Positions 50,493 to 59,089 of a DNA stretch of 64,000 nt are shown one piece after another. Source of the DNA: DASPNM01 sp035626515 (GTDB taxonomy: Bacteria; Bacteroidota; Bacteroidia; Chitinophagales; Chitinophagaceae); assembly GCA_035626515.1 (NCBI GenBank), contig DASPNM010000026.1, forward strand, positions 1 through 64,000. Reading direction: 5' to 3'. The stretch's first letter is position 1. Each line of letters opens with the position of its first letter. Under the pieces are notes generated by a model. That model was not told where the DNA came from. It did not search any database and was given only the letters and a program-made list of their open reading frames with translations. The translations under genes were made by a program, and so were the position numbers.

Positions 50493-52055
50493 ATGAGCTT
50501 ATTCATTAAGAAACCAATCAGTGTCCTGCTGGACGAAGCAAAGGCTGAGGGCGCCGGTACGCTGAAAAGAACGCTCGGACCCGTGAACCTGGTGGCGCTG
50601 GGCATCGGCGCAATCATAGGAGCCGGTCTTTTCGTGCGCACAGCGGCTGCCGCTGCGCAGCATGCCGGACCTTCGGTGACGGTCGGCTTTATCGTGGCGG
50701 CCATCGGTTGCGCGTTCGCAGGGCTTTGCTACGCGGAATTCGCATCGATGATACCCGTTGCAGGAAGCGCCTATACGTACAGCTATGCCACTATGGGCGA
50801 ATTCCTGGCATGGATCATCGGCTGGGACCTGATCCTCGAATATGGAGTCGGAGCCGCTACCGTGGGCATTGCGTGGAGCGAATACTTCAACCGCTTCCTG
50901 AATATATTTGGACTCAACATACCCTATGAATGGATCCATTCGCCATTTGAGAGGCTGGTGGATCCGCAGACGCATGAAGTGCTCGCCAGGGGTATCATCA
51001 ACATCCCCGCGCTCTTCATCGTGCTGATGCTGACGCTTGTACTCATCCGCGGTACCCGCGGGTCGGCCGCGGTCAACAGCATCATCGTGGTCATCAAGGT
51101 AGCCATCGTGCTCATCTTTATCGCAATCGGCTGGAGCTACATACGCCCCGAAAACCATACTCCCTTTATTCCGGAACCCGGCAAATATTACAATCCAAAC
51201 AGCGGCATCACCACCAATTTCGGCGGCATTCTGGGAATACTTGGAGCGGCCGGCGTTGTATTTTTTGCTTTCATCGGATTCGACGCCGTTTCCACTGCCG
51301 CGCAGGAGGCGAAAAACCCGAAGAAGCACATGCCCATCGGTATCCTCGGATCGCTGGCCATTTGTACCATATTATATATCCTGTTCTCGTACGTACTGAC
51401 CGGCGTGGCCAGCACCGAAGATTTCCGCACGCACGGACGCGAGGCTTCGGTTGCCTACGCAATCGATCACATGGCGGGCGCTGAGGTCAACGGCGAGTGG
51501 AAACCGAAGTTCAGCTGGCTCTCGGATGGCATTACCATCGCGATCCTCGCCGGGTTTTCGTCGGTAATCCTGGTAATGCTGCTGGGGCAATCACGTGTAT
51601 TTTATTCGATGAGCCGCGACGGACTGCTGCCGGCGGCCTTTTCCGACGTGCACCCGAAACACCGCACCCCGTACAAGGCGAACTGGATCATCTTCGCGGG
51701 AGTCGGACTCTTTGCTGCATTTGTACCGGGGGATATCGTGGGTGAAATGACCAGCATCGGAACCCTGTTTGCATTCATTCTCGTGTGCGCAGGAGTATGG
51801 ATCATGCGCATCCGCCACCCGGAAGTGCCGCGTGGGTTCAGGACGCCAGCCGTTGGCCTTGTGTCCATACTCGGCATCGTGGTGTGCGCAGCGATGATCT
51901 TCGGCCTGGGCTGGACCAACTGGCTCCGTCTTGCCGCATGGCTCGCGATCGGGCTGGTGATCTACTTCACATACGGACGTTACAAAAGCAAGCTGCAGCA
52001 GGGGAAGGTCGTACGGCCGCGCGACCCTGTGGATCCCCTGAACCCGATCAAATAA
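50493..52055 (+). CDS. APC-family cationic amino acid permease (YfnA-like)
   Basis: This 520-residue permease has GIGAIIGAGLFVRTAAAA in helix 1 and FCYAEF-like ACFGAL region as LCYAEFASMIPVAGSAYTY. The long form with fourteen likely helices matches the cationic amino acid transporter/YfnA group. The last ~15 residues are polar and basic. It ends the two-gene unit, with a strong terminator 20 nt after the stop. Pairing two APC permeases suggests exchange or broad uptake, which is inference. Confidence 0.93.
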   Translation: MSLFIKKPISVLLDEAKAEGAGTLKRTLGPVNLVALGIGAIIGAGLFVRTAAAAAQHAGPSVTVGFIVAAIGCAFAGLCYAEFASMIPVAGSAYTYSYATMGEFLAWIIGWDLILEYGVGAATVGIAWSEYFNRFLNIFGLNIPYEWIHSPFERLVDPQTHEVLARGIINIPALFIVLMLTLVLIRGTRGSAAVNSIIVVIKVAIVLIFIAIGWSYIRPENHTPFIPEPGKYYNPNSGITTNFGGILGILGAAGVVFFAFIGFDAVSTAAQEAKNPKKHMPIGILGSLAICTILYILFSYVLTGVASTEDFRTHGREASVAYAIDHMAGAEVNGEWKPKFSWLSDGITIAILAGFSSVILVMLLGQSRVFYSMSRDGLLPAAFSDVHPKHRTPYKANWIIFAGVGLFAAFVPGDIVGEMTSIGTLFAFILVCAGVWIMRIRHPEVPRGFRTPAVGLVSILGIVVCAAMIFGLGWTNWLRLAAWLAIGLVIYFTYGRYKSKLQQGKVVRPRDPVDPLNPIK

Positions 52056-52075
52056 ATCGGCTCAATATTTTCACC

Positions 52076-52108
52076 ACCGCCCCGGCTCATCCGGGGCGGT
52101 TTTTTTTA
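52076..52108 (+). terminator. Strong intrinsic terminator
   Basis: A 10-bp perfect GC-rich stem (ACCGCCCCGG, 52076-52085; CCGGGGCGGT, 52091-52100), 5-nt loop, then eight T. It ends the permease transcript. Confidence 0.95.
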
Positions 52109-52197
52109 CGACCACTCATCACAAATTATTTCCCTGCGACGAAAATTGTCGTAGTTTAGGAAGCTTCGGGCATTTTTCTTAACCCAAACCTTTTGCC

Positions 52198-53559
52198 ATG
52201 AAAAGAGTTGCTCTACTCGTCCTGGTCACCTCCTTCGTTCTCCCCTCACTGGCGCAATCGAACAAAAACAGAAGCATTTCGGGTTTTGCTATTACGCCTG
52301 CTGAAAAAGGAAAAGGCAGCTGGAATGAAGTGCGGCTGATCGACCTGCAGACCGGCGAAGTGCTCCAACCGGTTTACAGCAGCAAACAGGAAGTGGAAAT
52401 CCTGAACGCCCGCACCCGGGTACCGGTTAAGGCAAAAGAACCTGTGGCGCGCCTGATCACCCGGAAAATCGTGAACCTCGACCATGAATTGCAACCTTCG
52501 AAACTCGTGTTCGAAAAGCATCGTCAGGAGCAGCACCCGGAAAGACCCTTCGCAACCAACTCGGCAGCGATGGCCTACGACCGGAAAAATGAGCGTCTCT
52601 ACTACACTCCGATGGGCATCGCCCAGCTGCGCTGCATTGATCTTCGTTCCAACAGGATTTATTATTTCGAAGATGAAATGTTCGGAGTGCTGAAAAATTC
52701 GGGCGACGTTCCGAACCAGATTACCCGAATGAGCTTTGCCGCCGACGGCAGCGGATATGCGCTCACCAACAACGGCCAGCACCTGATCCGGTTCACCGCG
52801 CCACGCAAACTTGAGAGGACCGAAATCACCAACCTCGGCGCGCTTTCAGACGATCCTGCCAACGCCCGCAATTCGGTACACGACAAGGCCGGTTACGGCG
52901 GCGACATGTTCGCCGATGCGCAGGATCATCTTTACCTGGTCACGGCAAACCGGAAAATCTTCCGCATAGACATTAGGACACGCGTTGCAACTTACCTGGG
53001 AAGTATTTCGGGCCTTCCTGCAGGATTCAGCACCAATGCGGCGATGGTCGAAGATGGAGAACGCATCATTGTGGCCAGCGCACAATCCACGGCCGGATAT
53101 TTCCGCTTCGACCTCAGGACGCTGCAAGCCGAAAAGATTTCGGGATCCGAAACGGTATTCAATGCTTCGGATCTCGCGAATGGAGCGCTCGCGCGGGCCA
53201 GAAAAAAGAAAGAAAAGCAGGATCCCCAACCGGCGCAGCCGGAGATCAGCCAGCAGCAGGAATCGAAACAGCAGTCGGTTGCACAAACGGAAACGGCCCG
53301 CGGCCTTTCAGTTTATCCCAATCCTGTCACAGCCGGATATTTCCACGTTTCGTTTAGCGAGCAGCCTTCGGGCAAGTACCAACTGCAGCTTTACGATGTA
53401 GCGGGAAAACTGGTCAGCTCAAGAGAGGTAACGATAAGCAACGGCACGCAGGTCGAACGGTTTGAGCTGCCGGCATCCGCAACCGCGGGAAGCTACCTCC
53501 TCAAAGTGGTTAACGAAGCCAGCCAGCTTTCGTTCTCGAGCAAGCTCACAGTCCAGTGA
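52198..53559 (+). CDS. Secreted protein with type IX secretion C-terminal sorting domain
   Basis: This 453-residue protein has a signal peptide (MKRVALLVLVTSFVLPSLAQ). The middle (about 30-330) resembles a beta-propeller: LYYTPMGIAQLRCIDLRSN, MSFAADGSGYALTNNGQ and HLYLVTANRKIFRIDIRT are successive strand groups. A Lys/Gln-rich linker (about 340-365) leads to the C-terminal domain: GLSVYPNPV, YQLQLYDVAGKLV, PASATAGSYLLKVV. This is the T9SS type A sorting signal, which sends the protein to the cell surface or outside. Function of the propeller is unknown. It is probably monocistronic, with a hairpin just after. Confidence 0.92.
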   Translation: MKRVALLVLVTSFVLPSLAQSNKNRSISGFAITPAEKGKGSWNEVRLIDLQTGEVLQPVYSSKQEVEILNARTRVPVKAKEPVARLITRKIVNLDHELQPSKLVFEKHRQEQHPERPFATNSAAMAYDRKNERLYYTPMGIAQLRCIDLRSNRIYYFEDEMFGVLKNSGDVPNQITRMSFAADGSGYALTNNGQHLIRFTAPRKLERTEITNLGALSDDPANARNSVHDKAGYGGDMFADAQDHLYLVTANRKIFRIDIRTRVATYLGSISGLPAGFSTNAAMVEDGERIIVASAQSTAGYFRFDLRTLQAEKISGSETVFNASDLANGALARARKKKEKQDPQPAQPEISQQQESKQQSVAQTETARGLSVYPNPVTAGYFHVSFSEQPSGKYQLQLYDVAGKLVSSREVTISNGTQVERFELPASATAGSYLLKVVNEASQLSFSSKLTVQ

Positions 53560-53584
53560 CCATTTATAGTTCTGATGTCCAACG

Positions 53585-53604
53585 GGGCTCCCGCGCGGGA
53601 GCCC
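53585..53604 (+). terminator. Palindromic hairpin after the T9SS cargo gene
   Basis: GGGCTCCCGC and GCGGGAGCCC form a perfect 20-bp palindrome 25 nt after the stop, followed by TTTGTATTTC, a weak U-run. Confidence 0.6.
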
Positions 53605-53639
53605 TTTGTATTTCAGGGCTGTCGTTGTGCCCGGTTCCG

Positions 53640-53647
53640 TACATTTG
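53640..53647 (+). promoter_or_regulatory. -7 promoter box of yebC
   Basis: TACATTTG, a perfect match, ends 22 nt before the ATG at 53670. Confidence 0.55.
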
Positions 53648-53669
53648 CCGCCGGAAAAATCTGATCGCG

Positions 53670-54392
53670 ATGGGTCGCATATTCGAAGTTCGGAAGGCCA
53701 CGATGTTTGCTCGCTGGGACCGCATGGCAAAACAGTTCACCCGCATCGGCAAGGACATCGCCATTGCGGTGAAAGCCGGCGGACCGGATCCCGACACCAA
53801 TCCGGCGCTGCGGCGTTCCATGCAGAATGCGAAAGCGGCAAACATGCCCAAGGATCGGGTTGAGGCCGCGATTCGAAGGGCGATGGGCAAGGAAATGGAG
53901 AATTACGACGAGATCCTTTACGAAGGCTATGGACCTCACGGCGTGGCCATCCTTGTAGAAACGGCAACCGACAACCATGTCCGGACGGTGGCGAACATCA
54001 AGTCACATTTTAATAAAGGCGGCGGCGCGCTTGGCAACAGCGGCAGCGTGTCGTTTCAATTCCGGAAAATGGGTGTCTTCAAGATGAAGCCGCAGGGCCT
54101 GAACGTGGAAGAACTTGAGCTGGAGCTGATCGATTTTGGGCTCGAAGAGCTGGGGGAAAGCACGGGTGAGAACGGGGAAGAGGTCCTTGTCGTCCGCTGC
54201 CACTTTAATGATTTTGGAAAAATGCAGCGGGCGCTCGAGGAAAAAGGAATCACTCCCATCAGCGCAGAAGTAGAATGGATTCCCACCACCACCGTTCCGC
54301 TCACCGATGCGCAGGCCGAAGACGTAAGCAAACTCATCGAACGCCTGGAGCAGGACGACGACGTGCAGAAGGTGTTTCATAATATGGGTTGA
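53670..54392 (+). CDS. yebC: YebC/PmpR-family regulator
   Basis: This 240-residue protein matches the YebC/TACO1 family: ARWDRMAKQFTRIGKDIAIA, NAKAANMPKDRVEAAIRRAM, YDEILYEGYGPHGVAILVE and SHFNKGGGALGNSGSVSFQF. Members act as transcription regulators or, for the related group, help ribosomes translate proline-rich stretches. The start at 53670 (MGRIFEVRKATMFARW) is the family start; the open frame extends 38 codons further into the terminator. It is followed by a word array, not a terminator. Confidence 0.95.
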   Translation: MGRIFEVRKATMFARWDRMAKQFTRIGKDIAIAVKAGGPDPDTNPALRRSMQNAKAANMPKDRVEAAIRRAMGKEMENYDEILYEGYGPHGVAILVETATDNHVRTVANIKSHFNKGGGALGNSGSVSFQFRKMGVFKMKPQGLNVEELELELIDFGLEELGESTGENGEEVLVVRCHFNDFGKMQRALEEKGITPISAEVEWIPTTTVPLTDAQAEDVSKLIERLEQDDDVQKVFHNMG

Positions 54393-54525
54393 ATAGTTGA
54401 TTGGTTTAATTAGTTGACTGGTTGATTTGGGGACGGGAAGAATCACTAATGGATAAGAGTAACTGGGTTGCCTGTGCATCTTCCGACTTCTGCCTTCGGA
54501 CTTCTGACTTTTGACTTTGTAAGCA
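54393..54525. repeat. Two-block intergenic word array filling the yebC-DCC1 gap
   Basis: Directly after the yebC stop comes a TTGATTGG / TTGACTGG / TTAATTAG 8-mer block (about 54395-54427). A ~50-bp unique spacer follows, then a 7-mer block (TTCCGACTTCTGCC, GGACTTCTGACTTTTGAC, 54479-54518). The array reaches to 8 nt before the next start codon. The same two blocks, in the same order and orientation relative to transcription, fill the gap at 61684-61882. The right end, TGACTTTG, is one mismatch from a -7 box. Confidence 0.7.
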
Positions 54526-54948
54526 ATGTCGCAGCAACCACAGCATACTCCAACCATCGTCCTTTTCGACGGCGTCTGCAATTATTGCAACGGACTCGTA
54601 AATTTTCTGCTGCGGCAGGACCGGAATCGGAAGCTGCGCTTCGCCGCGCTGCAGTCGGCCGCCGGAAAGCGAGTGCTCGCAAGCCACGGCCTGTCTTCAG
54701 ACTATCTCGACTCCTTTGTTTTGATTGATAAGGGGCGTGCGCTGACGCGCTCCACGGCAGCGCTGATCCTGTACAACAGGCTGCCGTGGTACTGGAAATG
54801 GACACAAATATTCTGGGTTTTTCCGCGCTTCATCCGCGATGCGGTTTACAATTTCTTCGCCCGCAACCGGTACCGCTGGTTTGGAAAACGCGAACAATGC
54901 ATGGTGCCGAGTCCCGAAGTGAAGCAGAGGTTCCTGGATGATGAATAA
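54526..54948 (+). CDS. DCC1-like thiol-disulfide oxidoreductase (DUF393)
   Basis: This 140-residue thioredoxin-like protein has LFDGVCNYCNGLVNFLLRQD, where the family's CxxC (Cys-Asn-Tyr-Cys) is intact, and KLRFAALQSAAGKRVLASHG. A short C-terminal hydrophobic/aromatic region (RLPWYWKWTQIFWVFPRFI) may contact the membrane. The redox partner is unknown. It lies between two word arrays. Confidence 0.92.
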   Translation: MSQQPQHTPTIVLFDGVCNYCNGLVNFLLRQDRNRKLRFAALQSAAGKRVLASHGLSSDYLDSFVLIDKGRALTRSTAALILYNRLPWYWKWTQIFWVFPRFIRDAVYNFFARNRYRWFGKREQCMVPSPEVKQRFLDDE

Positions 54949-55075
54949 TGAATAATGAGTAATGAGAGATGAGGAATCGCATCCAACCACATTCAACCAC
55001 TTTTAACCAGCTTCAACTATTTTCCACTAACCCTCAACATCCTCCACTACCCTCCCACCGGGCCTGATTCTTGTG
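54949..55075. repeat. Intergenic word array between the DCC1-like and transglycosylase genes
   Basis: Right after the stop come repeats of TAATGAA / TAATGAG (54944-54968), then a degenerate 10-mer array (ATTCAACCACTTTTAACC, CTTCAACTATTTTCCAC, 54986-55030), thinning into CCTCCACTACCCTCCC. The 10-mers resemble those at 6828-6870. No ORF or structure is supported. Confidence 0.65.
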
Positions 55076-55097
55076 GCGTTCTGCCAAAAAAGAGCAT

Positions 55098-56000
55098 ATG
55101 AAGCAGGTATCCTTTTCAGGCCTGGTCAATTTTGGAACGGGTCTGTTGTTTGGAGTCTTTGTGTTGAGCCAGCTTTCATTTTCTCCGGACGACCCGAATG
55201 GGCACCGTGATTTCAACGAGTGGCATGCACCCGTAGTTCCGGATAAGTTCGAGTTCGCCGGAGAACAGGTGCCGCTGCAGGTGTGGGACGTACGCGAACG
55301 ATTTGACCGCGAGCTGCTTTTCAACTATTACTGGCAGAATAATATTTTTTATCTGCTAAAACTTGCCAACCGCTATTTCCCCGTGATCGAGGCCCGGTTA
55401 AAAGCGAATGGAGTGCCTGACGATTTCAAATACCTCTGCATCGCCGAAAGCAACCTCATGCCCAATGCAACATCTTCTTCCGGAGCGGTGGGCTTCTGGC
55501 AATTCCTTCGCGGCACGGCGCCTCAATACCAGCTGGAGGTGAACAGCCAGGTGGATATGCGGCGGGAACTGCTGGCATCTACAGATGCAGCCTGCAAATA
55601 TCTGAAGGAAGCCTACTCAAAGTTTGGATCCTGGACGGCCGCGGCTGCTGCTTTTAATTGCGGGCAGGGCGGATACCAGGCCCAGGCTTCTATACAGCGG
55701 ACGCATAACTATTATGATCTCTTGCTGCCTGAAGAAACGAATCGCTACATCTTCCGCATTCTTGCATTCAAGTACATCATGGAAAACGCCGAAGATCTTG
55801 GTTTTTCCCTGAAGCCTGGAGACCTGTACCAGCCGATTCGGACACGGTCGGTGGTAGTGAACGAGACCGTTCCAGACCTGGTGCAGTTCGCTATTGCACA
55901 TGGAACGAATTATAAAACGTTGCGGCTGCTCAACCCGTGGATCCGCTCCCGCTCACTCGTGGTGAAGGGCAGGAGTTACGTAATTCAGCTACCGCTTTAG
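55098..56000 (+). CDS. Lytic transglycosylase with LysM-like C-terminus (MltD-like)
   Basis: This 300-residue protein has an N-terminal hydrophobic segment (VNFGTGLLFGVFVLSQLSF), so it is exported and may be membrane-anchored. The SLT domain follows: CIAESNLMPNATSSSGAVGF contains the catalytic Glu, and AAAAFNCGQGGY is the conserved later motif. The last ~50 residues (VVNETVPDLVQFAIAHGTNY) form a weak LysM. It cleaves peptidoglycan glycan strands to 1,6-anhydro products. The ATG at 55098 is preferred over an in-frame TTG at 55071. Confidence 0.92.
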   Translation: MKQVSFSGLVNFGTGLLFGVFVLSQLSFSPDDPNGHRDFNEWHAPVVPDKFEFAGEQVPLQVWDVRERFDRELLFNYYWQNNIFYLLKLANRYFPVIEARLKANGVPDDFKYLCIAESNLMPNATSSSGAVGFWQFLRGTAPQYQLEVNSQVDMRRELLASTDAACKYLKEAYSKFGSWTAAAAAFNCGQGGYQAQASIQRTHNYYDLLLPEETNRYIFRILAFKYIMENAEDLGFSLKPGDLYQPIRTRSVVVNETVPDLVQFAIAHGTNYKTLRLLNPWIRSRSLVVKGRSYVIQLPL

Positions 56001-56011
56001 GAGGCAACCGT

Positions 56012-56135
56012 CTGTCATAAGTTTGTTGTTTAGGGCGGCGGTTTAGCGGGGTGTCGTTTGTCAGAAAATCCCCTATCGCTAGCGACTATCGACGCCGGAC
56101 CAAAAAAAGGGCATTTATAACAAAGTTTTTGACAG
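56012..56135. repeat. Imperfect inverted repeat between convergent genes
   Basis: CTGTCATAAGTTTGTTGTTT (about 56012-56031) and the complement of TTTATAACAAAGTTTTTGACAG (56114-56135) match imperfectly, enclosing ~80 bp. The right arm ends exactly at the E1 stop codon. It could be a MITE-like relic or a long convergent terminator; there is no target duplication that I can see. Confidence 0.3.
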
Positions 56136-58529
56136 CTATTCTTTCATCATCTCACCGACGATGGTCACGATCTCTTCGGCATTCGGCTTGCTGAAATAAT
56201 CGCCATCACTCCCGTACGCCGGCCGGTGTGCCTGCCCGGTGAGGGTGCGCGGCGCCACGTCGAGATAACGGTAGCCGTTCTGCTCTTCCATTACTATATT
56301 GAACATATAGGCGGCGGCTCCGCCGGGCACGTCTTCATCCACGAAAAGAATCCGGTTCGTTTTCCGCAGAGAGCCAGCGATCACCTGCTCCAGGTCGAAG
56401 GGAAGCAGCGTCTGCACATCCACAATCTCGCAACTGATCCCCTGGCGTTCCAGCATCTGTGCGGCCTCCTGCACGATCCGAACAGTGGATCCGTATGACA
56501 CGATTGTGATGTCTTCTCCGGTGCGGATCACATCCGGAACTCCTAAAGGAATGCAGTATTCGAGCAAATTGGAAGGCAGAGGCTCCTTCAGCCGGTATCC
56601 GTTCAGGCATTCGATTACCAGCGCGGGATCGTTGCCGCGGAGCAAGGTGTTGTACATGCCCACCGCGCGGGTCATGTCGCGCGGCACGCAGACATACATC
56701 CCCCGAAGCGCATTGATCACCATTCCCATGGGAGAGCCGCTGTGCCAGATGCCTTCGAGCCGGTGTCCCCGGGTACGCACAATGATTGGGCAACTTTGGC
56801 GGCCGGCCGTCCGGTAATGAAGGGTCGCGACGTCATCACTTAAAGGCTGAAGTCCGAAGAGCAGGTAGTCGAGATACTGGATTTCGGCAATGGGTCGAAG
56901 ACCCCGCATAGCGAGCCCAATTCCCTGCCCGATGATCGTCAGCTCGCGAATGCCGGTGTCAAAAATCCGTTCCTCGCCGTATTTCTCCTGCAGTCCGCTG
57001 AATCCCTGGTTTACGTCACCAATGCGTCCCAGGTCCTCGCCAAATGCTATCACTTTCGGATTGGATGCGAAAAGGCTGTCGAAATACTTATTAAGAACTT
57101 CGAACCCGTTCACCAGCGGCGCGTCGGGAGTGATTTGAACCGCCACGGGCTGCACGCGCACCGCGCTGCCAGCGCCTTCATTGTAAAGGTGGCTGCGGTA
57201 AACCTGCCGGTTCCCGCTCAGCAATTCTTCATAGTAATCGCGCGTCCAAAAGGCAAGGTCTGAATCACCGGCGATCTGAAGCGCGGCATGCAAAGCCTTC
57301 ATCACTTCTCTTCGAAGCGGTTCCCTGCTTGCACGCAATTCCTGCACGACCTCATTCAGTGCAGTCGACTGCCCGGGCATGCCCGCCGCGAGCGACGCAA
57401 TGAGCTCGCATGCCTTTTCCACCTGCGCGCGAATCGGGGCCAGGTATTTCTCCCAGGCCGCGGCTTTGGCTTCGCGGACGTGGTTCCTGGCCTGTTCTTC
57501 GAGCACCAGCAGCTGCTCTTCGGAAGCCAGCGCATTTGCGATGACCCATTCCTTCATTTTACGGATGCCGTCCCACTCCCTTTCCCACTCCAGGCGTTCA
57601 GTTGATTTATACCGCTCGTGGCTTCCGGAAGTCGAGTGCCCCTGGGGCTGCGTCATCTCATCCACGTGAAAGAGCACGGGAATGTGCTTTTCGCGCGCAA
57701 GCCGGATTCCCTCTTCAAACGCCTCGCACATGCCCGCATAATCCCAACCTTTGACTGTATAGATGCGAATTCCATTAGTGCCTTTCGTTTGTTCCATTCC
57801 GCGAAGGGCTTCAGAAATAGAGGCCTTTACGGTCTGGTATTTCTTCGGAACCGAGATTCCGTACCCGTCATCCCACACAAATACGGCGAGGGGCACCTGC
57901 AACACACCCGCCGCGTTCATTGCTTCCCAAAAATGTCCCTCGCTGGTGGACGCGTCGCCGATCGTAACAAAGCACACTTCATTCCCGTCGCGTGAAAGGG
58001 TCGGGAATTGCCGCAGTTCAGGAATATTACGGAACGCGCGCGAAGCAAAGGCGAGGCCGAGTCCGCGCGGCATCTGTCCGCTCGTGGGTGCGATATCCGC
58101 GGAAATGTTTTTTTGTTCTGTCAGTGGCAACCAGTTTCCTTCGGGGTCGACGAACGGAGTCGCGAAGTGACAGTTCATCTGCCGCCCCGCGCTGAAAGGC
58201 TCGCGCTCGATATCAGGGTCCGCGTAGAGTTGAGCAAAAATCTGCTCCACGGTTGCGAGGCCGGTAGCCAGCATGAAGGTCTGATCGCGGTAATACCCGC
58301 TGCGAAAATCCCCGGGTCTGAAGAACTTGGCCATCGCTACCTGTGCCAGCTCCTTACCGTCCCCGAAGATCCCGAATTTCGCTTTCCCGGTAAGGACTTC
58401 CCTCCGGCCCAGGATGCTGAGTTCCCGGCTGATACAGATCAGGCTGTAATCCCGGAGCACCTCGTCCCTGAACTTCTCGAACGAGAGTTGATTGGGAGCG
58501 GCTGCGGTAGCCGGAGAACTCTGCTGCAT
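56136..58529 (-). CDS. Thiamine-dependent 2-oxoacid dehydrogenase E1, alpha and beta fused
   Basis: This 797-residue protein is an E1 alpha subunit (about 1-360) joined to an E1 beta subunit (about 470-797). The alpha part has FVTIGDASTSEGHFWEAMN, the thiamine pyrophosphate/Mg motif, and QNKGTNGIRIYTVKGWDYAG-like KGTNGIRIYTVKGWDY. The beta part has IAFGEDLGRIGDVNQGFSGL and DTGIRELTIIGQGIGLAMRG. It decarboxylates a 2-oxoacid (pyruvate or branched-chain) and reductively acylates a lipoyl E2. The Bacteroidota fused form is usually assigned to branched-chain or pyruvate substrates; which one is open, and no E2/E3 gene is nearby. A perfect -7 box ends 4 nt before the ATG. Confidence 0.93.
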   Translation of the reverse strand: MQQSSPATAAAPNQLSFEKFRDEVLRDYSLICISRELSILGRREVLTGKAKFGIFGDGKELAQVAMAKFFRPGDFRSGYYRDQTFMLATGLATVEQIFAQLYADPDIEREPFSAGRQMNCHFATPFVDPEGNWLPLTEQKNISADIAPTSGQMPRGLGLAFASRAFRNIPELRQFPTLSRDGNEVCFVTIGDASTSEGHFWEAMNAAGVLQVPLAVFVWDDGYGISVPKKYQTVKASISEALRGMEQTKGTNGIRIYTVKGWDYAGMCEAFEEGIRLAREKHIPVLFHVDEMTQPQGHSTSGSHERYKSTERLEWEREWDGIRKMKEWVIANALASEEQLLVLEEQARNHVREAKAAAWEKYLAPIRAQVEKACELIASLAAGMPGQSTALNEVVQELRASREPLRREVMKALHAALQIAGDSDLAFWTRDYYEELLSGNRQVYRSHLYNEGAGSAVRVQPVAVQITPDAPLVNGFEVLNKYFDSLFASNPKVIAFGEDLGRIGDVNQGFSGLQEKYGEERIFDTGIRELTIIGQGIGLAMRGLRPIAEIQYLDYLLFGLQPLSDDVATLHYRTAGRQSCPIIVRTRGHRLEGIWHSGSPMGMVINALRGMYVCVPRDMTRAVGMYNTLLRGNDPALVIECLNGYRLKEPLPSNLLEYCIPLGVPDVIRTGEDITIVSYGSTVRIVQEAAQMLERQGISCEIVDVQTLLPFDLEQVIAGSLRKTNRILFVDEDVPGGAAAYMFNIVMEEQNGYRYLDVAPRTLTGQAHRPAYGSDGDYFSKPNAEEIVTIVGEMMKE

Positions 58530-58533
58530 GCGA

Positions 58534-58541
58534 CAAAAATA
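58534..58541 (-). promoter_or_regulatory. -7 promoter box of the E1 fusion, leaderless spacing
   Basis: TATTTTTG on the minus strand, a perfect match, ends 4 nt before the ATG at 58529. Confidence 0.65.
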
Positions 58542-58622
58542 ATAAGATTGGCAGCAGGGTTCAGATATAAATAATTTATACAGCGACCTGCAACCCTTCT
58601 ATGAGATCTGCCATCTTTCACT

Positions 58623-58630
58623 TAAATTTG
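58623..58630 (+). promoter_or_regulatory. -7 promoter box of the DUF1573 gene pair
   Basis: TAAATTTG, a perfect match, lies 20 nt before the ATG at 58651; divergent from the E1 promoter. Confidence 0.6.
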
Positions 58631-58650
58631 AGCGCTTTAAACGAGCCTTC

Positions 58651-59079
58651 ATGACGAAGATTTTCGCTTTCCTGCTATTCTTGGCGATCGGTGCTGCCGC
58701 TTCGGCCCAGAACGCGGAGGAGCCGCTTCAGTTCCGGGAAACCGAGCATGAATTTGGCCGGATACCGCAGGGAAAACCCGTTTATTACAGCTTTGAAGTG
58801 GTGAATACTTCCAAAACTCCGATCAGGCTGGACAACGTGCATGCGTCCTGCGGCTGTACTACTCCCGAGTGGAGCCGGGACCCAATTCCTCCGGGAGGAA
58901 TTGCAAAGATTCGCGTTGGTTACAATGCAGCGGTCGAGGGACCTTTCGACAAGTACATCACGATCACGTACAATACCAATCAATCCAAATCACTTAAGAT
59001 CACCGGCACCGTCTGGAAAATTCCGGAAGGATCGGCTCCGGCCAACGCCGCGGTTCAGTTTCTGAAAAAATCTTTTTAA
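58651..59079 (+). CDS. DUF1573 secreted protein, first of a pair
   Basis: This 142-residue protein has a signal peptide (FAFLLFLAIGAAASAQ) and one DUF1573 domain, an immunoglobulin-like beta-sandwich: HEFGRIPQGKPVYYSFEVVN, HASCGCTTPEWSRDPIPPGG and RVGYNAAVEGPFDKYITI. The CGC cysteines are the family hallmark. The role is unknown; the fold resembles ASPM-SPD-2-Hydin domains. It is 10 nt upstream of a second copy. Confidence 0.92.
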   Translation: MTKIFAFLLFLAIGAAASAQNAEEPLQFRETEHEFGRIPQGKPVYYSFEVVNTSKTPIRLDNVHASCGCTTPEWSRDPIPPGGIAKIRVGYNAAVEGPFDKYITITYNTNQSKSLKITGTVWKIPEGSAPANAAVQFLKKSF

Positions 59080-59089
59080 TACTGATAAC

